NCBI GenBank assembly: GCA_034660995.1
Contig: JAYEKL010000110.1
Coordinates: 1-7,434, forward strand
DNA length: 7,434 nucleotides
From: JAYEKL01 sp034660995
GTDB lineage: Bacteria; Patescibacteriota; Minisyncoccia; JAHIHE01; JAGLIN01
Direction: 5' to 3'
A program made the position numbers and the translations under genes. This document shows, one piece after another, positions 5,405 to 7,434 of this stretch. Within the stretch, counting starts at the first letter, position 1. Each line of letters starts with the position of its first letter. The notes under the pieces are model-generated. The model did not search any database and was not told the origin of the DNA. It was given only the letters and a program-made list of their open reading frames with translations.

Positions 5405-5806
5405 ATGAATACAAAAAAATATAAAAAAGACTTTGATGAGTGGAATATTGAAAAGAAGAAAACTGATGATTCTGAAAACAAAAAAACATTTCATGAGCGA
5501 GAAATTTGGTTTATCAAAATTGGGGAAAATATTGGTTTTGAACAAAATGGAAAAGGCGGAAAATTTCTAAGACCCGTTGTTATTTATAAGAAGTTTTCTA
5601 AAAATGTATTTTTAGGAATACCATTAACAAGAGCGAATAAAGAAGGAAAGTTTTATAATAATTTTAATTTTCAAGGCAAAAGAAGTAATGCTATTTTATC
5701 GCAAATTAGATTATTTGATTCTAAAAGATTGTCTTATTTAATCGGAAGAATGAGCAATGGCGATTATAAAAAATTAAAAGAAAAACTCATTGAGTTAATT
5801 CAATGA
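5405..5806 (+). CDS. PemK/MazF-family toxin (solitary)
   Basis: This 133-residue protein matches the type II toxin-antitoxin PemK/MazF endoribonuclease family, which arrests growth by cleaving RNA. Family landmarks are REIWFIKIGENIGFEQNGKG (32-51), LRPVVIYKKF (55-64, with the conserved Arg-Pro), FLGIPLTR (69-76) and AILSQIRLFDSKRL (96-109), ending in a helix KKLKEKLIELIQ. The fold normally starts near residue 31. The first 30 residues (KKDFDEWNIEKKK and so on) form a charged extension of a kind seen in Patescibacteria homologues. No antitoxin-like frame lies immediately upstream or downstream, so any regulator is elsewhere or the N-terminal extension plays a part. The ATG at 5405 lacks a clear Shine-Dalgarno; a small inverted repeat TGAAA/TTTCA (5378-5392) lies just upstream. 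A terminator overlaps its end. Confidence 0.88.
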   Translation: MNTKKYKKDFDEWNIEKKKTDDSENKKTFHEREIWFIKIGENIGFEQNGKGGKFLRPVVIYKKFSKNVFLGIPLTRANKEGKFYNNFNFQGKRSNAILSQIRLFDSKRLSYLIGRMSNGDYKKLKEKLIELIQ

Positions 5807-5820
5807 GCTTTTCTAATTTT
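5786..5820 (+). terminator. Intrinsic terminator overlapping the toxin stop codon
   Basis: CTCATTGA (5786-5793) and TCAATGAG (5800-5807) form a perfect 8-bp stem with loop GTTAAT. It is flanked by an A-run on the left and CTTTTCTAATTTTT on the right. The TGA stop (5804-5806) lies inside the stem. The A-stem-T layout could terminate in both directions, but the gene on the other side is also on the plus strand. Confidence 0.65.
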
Positions 5821-5899
5821 TACTCTCTGCAGGTTTTTACTTCCCACAGCGAGAGAGGACTATGTGTCCATTTGTATCTATATACTACCATAATAGATT

Positions 5900-5928
5900 T
5901 TAATGTCAAATCTAATTTCCTATATAAT
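5900..5928 (+). promoter_or_regulatory. Predicted promoter of the ABC ATPase gene
   Basis: A perfect TATAAT (5923-5928) has only a weak -35 (TTAATG, 5900-5905, 17-bp spacing). Transcription would begin near 5935, leaving a leader of about 20 nt without a Shine-Dalgarno before ATG 5955. Confidence 0.45.
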
Positions 5929-5954
5929 TTCCTACATTCTAAAATTTCAAAAAA

Positions 5955-6698
5955 ATGCCACCAATCCTCTCCATCAAAAATCTAACCAAAAAATTTAAAA
6001 ACTTCAAAGCAGTTAATGGGGTTAGTTTTGATGTTGGGGATGGTGAGATCTTTGGATTGCTTGGTCCGAATGGGGCGGGGAAAACTACGATTATAAGAGT
6101 TATTGCGACAGTGCTTGCTCCAACAAGTGGAACCGCAGAGGTTCTCGGCTTTGATATTATTAAAAATTCGGAAGAAGTGAGAAAAAATATCGGCGTGCTA
6201 ACAACGGACATTGGCGTTTATGAAAGATTTTCTGGGAGGGAGAATTTAAGATATTTCGGCGAGCTTTACGGATTGTCTAAAGAAGCTTTAGAAGAAAGAA
6301 TAAGTGAATTATCAGATCTTTTGGAAATGAATGATTTTATAGATCGCAGAGCGGGAAAATATTCAACGGGAATGAAGCAAAAACTAGCAATCGCGCGCAG
6401 TGTAATTCATAATCCCAAAATTATTATCTTTGACGAGCCAACTGCGGGATTAGATGTTCTAGCATCACAAACTGTGTTAAATTTTATGCGCCGAGCGCAA
6501 AAGCCCGGTGGGTGTGTTATTTTTTCAACTCATCAAATGAATGATGCAGAAAAATTATGCGACAGAGTTGTAATAGTCCATAAAGGAAAAGTGATTACTG
6601 GTGATACGGTGAAAGCGTTGAAAAGCAAAACGGGGGCGGAGGATTTAGAGGATGTTTTTATGAAGTTGGTGAGAAATAAATTTAAATCAAATTGCTAA
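5955..6698 (+). CDS. ABC transporter ATP-binding protein, NatA-like
   Basis: This is a 247-residue cytoplasmic ATPase subunit that would power an ABC exporter. It shows the Walker A GPNGAGKTT (residues 37-45), signature STGMK (137-141, in YSTGMKQKLAIARS), Walker B IIIFDE (156-161), D-loop AGLD (164-167) and switch His in STHQM (H193). The Q-loop region reads IGVLTTDIGVYERFSGRENL (79-98), with Thr where most ABC ATPases have Gln, a feature shared with NatA-type sodium-exporter ATPases, whose 'LTT/LTG...LYDR' region it resembles. The C-terminal AEDLEDVFMKLV is the usual tail of this ABC-2 export group. A partner permease (natB-like) would be expected next, but a palindromic element and an unrelated gene follow, so substrate and partner are unknown. 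ATG 5955 is chosen because homology starts at once (ILSIKNLTKKF). Confidence 0.9.
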   Translation: MPPILSIKNLTKKFKNFKAVNGVSFDVGDGEIFGLLGPNGAGKTTIIRVIATVLAPTSGTAEVLGFDIIKNSEEVRKNIGVLTTDIGVYERFSGRENLRYFGELYGLSKEALEERISELSDLLEMNDFIDRRAGKYSTGMKQKLAIARSVIHNPKIIIFDEPTAGLDVLASQTVLNFMRRAQKPGGCVIFSTHQMNDAEKLCDRVVIVHKGKVITGDTVKALKSKTGAEDLEDVFMKLVRNKFKSNC

Positions 6699-6714
6699 AT
6701 TGTTAGGAAATTAT

Positions 6715-6818
6715 TTCTACTCAGCTTTAGCTGAGAGTTTGCTAAATTTTAGTTTAGCGAATCTTTAGAAATACTTGAAGCTTAAGCTTCAAGAACCCTC
6801 AGCTAAAGCTGGGTAGAA
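6715..6818. mobile_element. MITE-like palindromic element with 21-bp terminal inverted repeats
   Basis: The terminal arms 6715-6735 and 6798-6818 are reverse complements with one mismatch in 21 bp, and each carries its own palindrome (CTCAGCTTTAGCTGAG; CTCAGCTAAAGCTGGG). Between them lie a 9-bp hairpin TTTGCTAAA/TTTAGCGAA (6738-6761, one G-U) and a perfect 20-base palindrome CTTGAAGCTTAAGCTTCAAG (6774-6793). It has no coding capacity. It lies 17 bp after the ABC ATPase stop and fills most of the intergenic space. A flanking ATTAT is present on both sides (6710-6714, 6820-6824), but one extra G on the right and the AT richness make a target duplication doubtful. Confidence 0.7.
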
Positions 6819-6869
6819 GATTATTATTAAATTATTAATAAATCGTTATTATTTTAAATTTATGGAATT

Positions 6870-7434
6870 TTGGTTATTTTTTGTTCAGAATTAGCGAACA
6901 GTAATACAGTTGCTGTTCTTGTTGGTGCTTTAATGGCTGGATGGTTTGGGTTTAAACAATATAGAAGCCAAAAGATTTGGGAAAAAATTGACGAGAGATA
7001 TTTTAAAGATGGAATTGAAGAATTTATTTCAGATTTGCAAAGAATTAGAAGAACATTGGAACACAATTTTTATTATTCATTGTTGGTTTTAAAATATTAT
7101 CGAGATCTTGATAATAAAGATTTTTTGGAACAGTTTGATTTAAAACGAATTAAAAATAATAATAAATTGTCGTCAAAAATACCAAGTTCGCTCTGGATAA
7201 CTAACTTATTTTTAAAAAATGAACATTTTAATAAAGTATGCGTTAATTTGTTTGCAAGTGTAGGAGCAATTAATGATTATTATATTTCAGATTGTATGGT
7301 TGGTTTAGATATGATGATCGAAGATCCAAAAAGAATAAAATTCACCAAAGAAGAAACTGTAAAAAAAATTTTTAAGGAAAATAATCAAAAATATAAAGAA
7401 GTACATAAAGAGCTGGGATTATATGTTTTAATTG
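6870..7434 (+). CDS. Membrane-anchored hypothetical protein, 3' truncated
   Basis: This frame is open to the window end (188 codons from TTG 6870). It begins with SELANSNTVAVLVGALMAGW, where VAVLVGALMAGWFGF is one transmembrane helix. A long, charged, helical cytoplasmic-type region follows: KIWEKIDERYFKDGIEEFIS, DLQRIRRTLEHNFYYS, a mid-region with SSLWITNLFLKNEHFNKV, and MMIEDPKRIKFTKEE. I recognise no enzymatic motif or named family. The start is uncertain. TTG 6870 or ATG 6933 (inside the helix) are in frame, whereas the better-looking ATG 6862 (MEFWLFF) is in another frame and stops at 6892. One extra T in the T6 run at 6877-6882 would fuse MEFWLFF to CSELANSNTVAV, so a one-base deletion or sequencing error is likely. 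Confidence 0.65.
   Translation, partial: MVIFCSELANSNTVAVLVGALMAGWFGFKQYRSQKIWEKIDERYFKDGIEEFISDLQRIRRTLEHNFYYSLLVLKYYRDLDNKDFLEQFDLKRIKNNNKLSSKIPSSLWITNLFLKNEHFNKVCVNLFASVGAINDYYISDCMVGLDMMIEDPKRIKFTKEETVKKIFKENNQKYKEVHKELGLYVLI

Noticed and set aside
5288..5545. Minus-strand frame opposite the toxin 5' region, considered as an antitoxin
   Set aside because: The product is Phe/Ile/Leu-rich without any DNA-binding or antitoxin motif and is antisense to the conserved toxin start.
5803..5985. 60-codon frame beginning ATGAG at the toxin stop
   Set aside because: It runs through the terminator T-run, the promoter and the ABC ATPase start, and its low-complexity product has no domain; coincidental overlap with the TGA.
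6710..6824. ATTAT on both sides of the 104-bp element as a target-site duplication
   Set aside because: The right copy is offset by one G and ATTAT is very common in this AT-rich flank.
6860..7066. Minus-strand frame at the end of the window
   Set aside because: The plus-strand frame over the same bases is longer, has a membrane helix and a charged helical body, and is the better gene.
1..7434. Alternative genetic code (UGA read as Gly, as in Gracilibacteria/Absconditabacteria)
   Set aside because: TGA ends the toxin gene at the expected family length and does not occur inside pheS, pheT or the ATPase.

Overview
The window is an AT-rich bacterial segment using the standard code: TGA is a stop and TGG is Trp. 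It most resembles the Candidate Phyla Radiation (Patescibacteria, probably Parcubacteria-like). That placement is an inference. It rests on low GC, short genes with weak or absent Shine-Dalgarno sequences, a solitary PemK/MazF toxin with an N-terminal extension, DUF4143 and IS30-like remnants, and many small palindromes and heptanucleotide repeats. No taxonomic marker was aligned.

Layout. (1) 2-2956: pheS (5' end outside the window) and pheT encode the two subunits of phenylalanyl-tRNA synthetase. pheT is interrupted by a 100-N scaffold gap that hides its catalytic-like core domain. It also carries four in-frame repeat insertions: two different palindromes and two heptanucleotide arrays. (2) 2957-3421: a gene-free stretch with a pair of inverted hairpin repeats, a TTGACA promoter, and, at its predicted transcription start, a compact sequence that folds into a four-way junction with no unpaired junction bases. 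(3) 3422-4415: an exported protein of unknown function, apparently frameshifted in its C-terminal third, then a 54-residue two-helix membrane protein. (4) 4416-5304: an IS30-type transposase helix-turn-helix fragment joined in one reading frame to the C-terminal part of an AAA-ATPase/DUF4143 protein. Its only plausible start lies across an A8 tract in another frame. (5) 5405-5820: a PemK/MazF-family toxin without an antitoxin gene, with a terminator hairpin overlapping its stop codon. (6) 5955-6698: a NatA-like ABC transporter ATPase without a visible permease. (7) 6715-6818: a MITE-like element with 21-bp terminal inverted repeats and two internal hairpins. (8) 6870-7434: a membrane-anchored hypothetical protein running off the window, probably also affected by a one-base frameshift.

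Only pheS/pheT form an evident functional unit. From 2957 onward the window looks like an accessory or decaying region shaped by small palindromic repeats and insertion-sequence debris. The most interesting signals are the palindromes tolerated inside pheT, which recall Rickettsia palindromic elements, the four-way-junction element at a promoter start, and the transposase-HTH/DUF4143 chimera.
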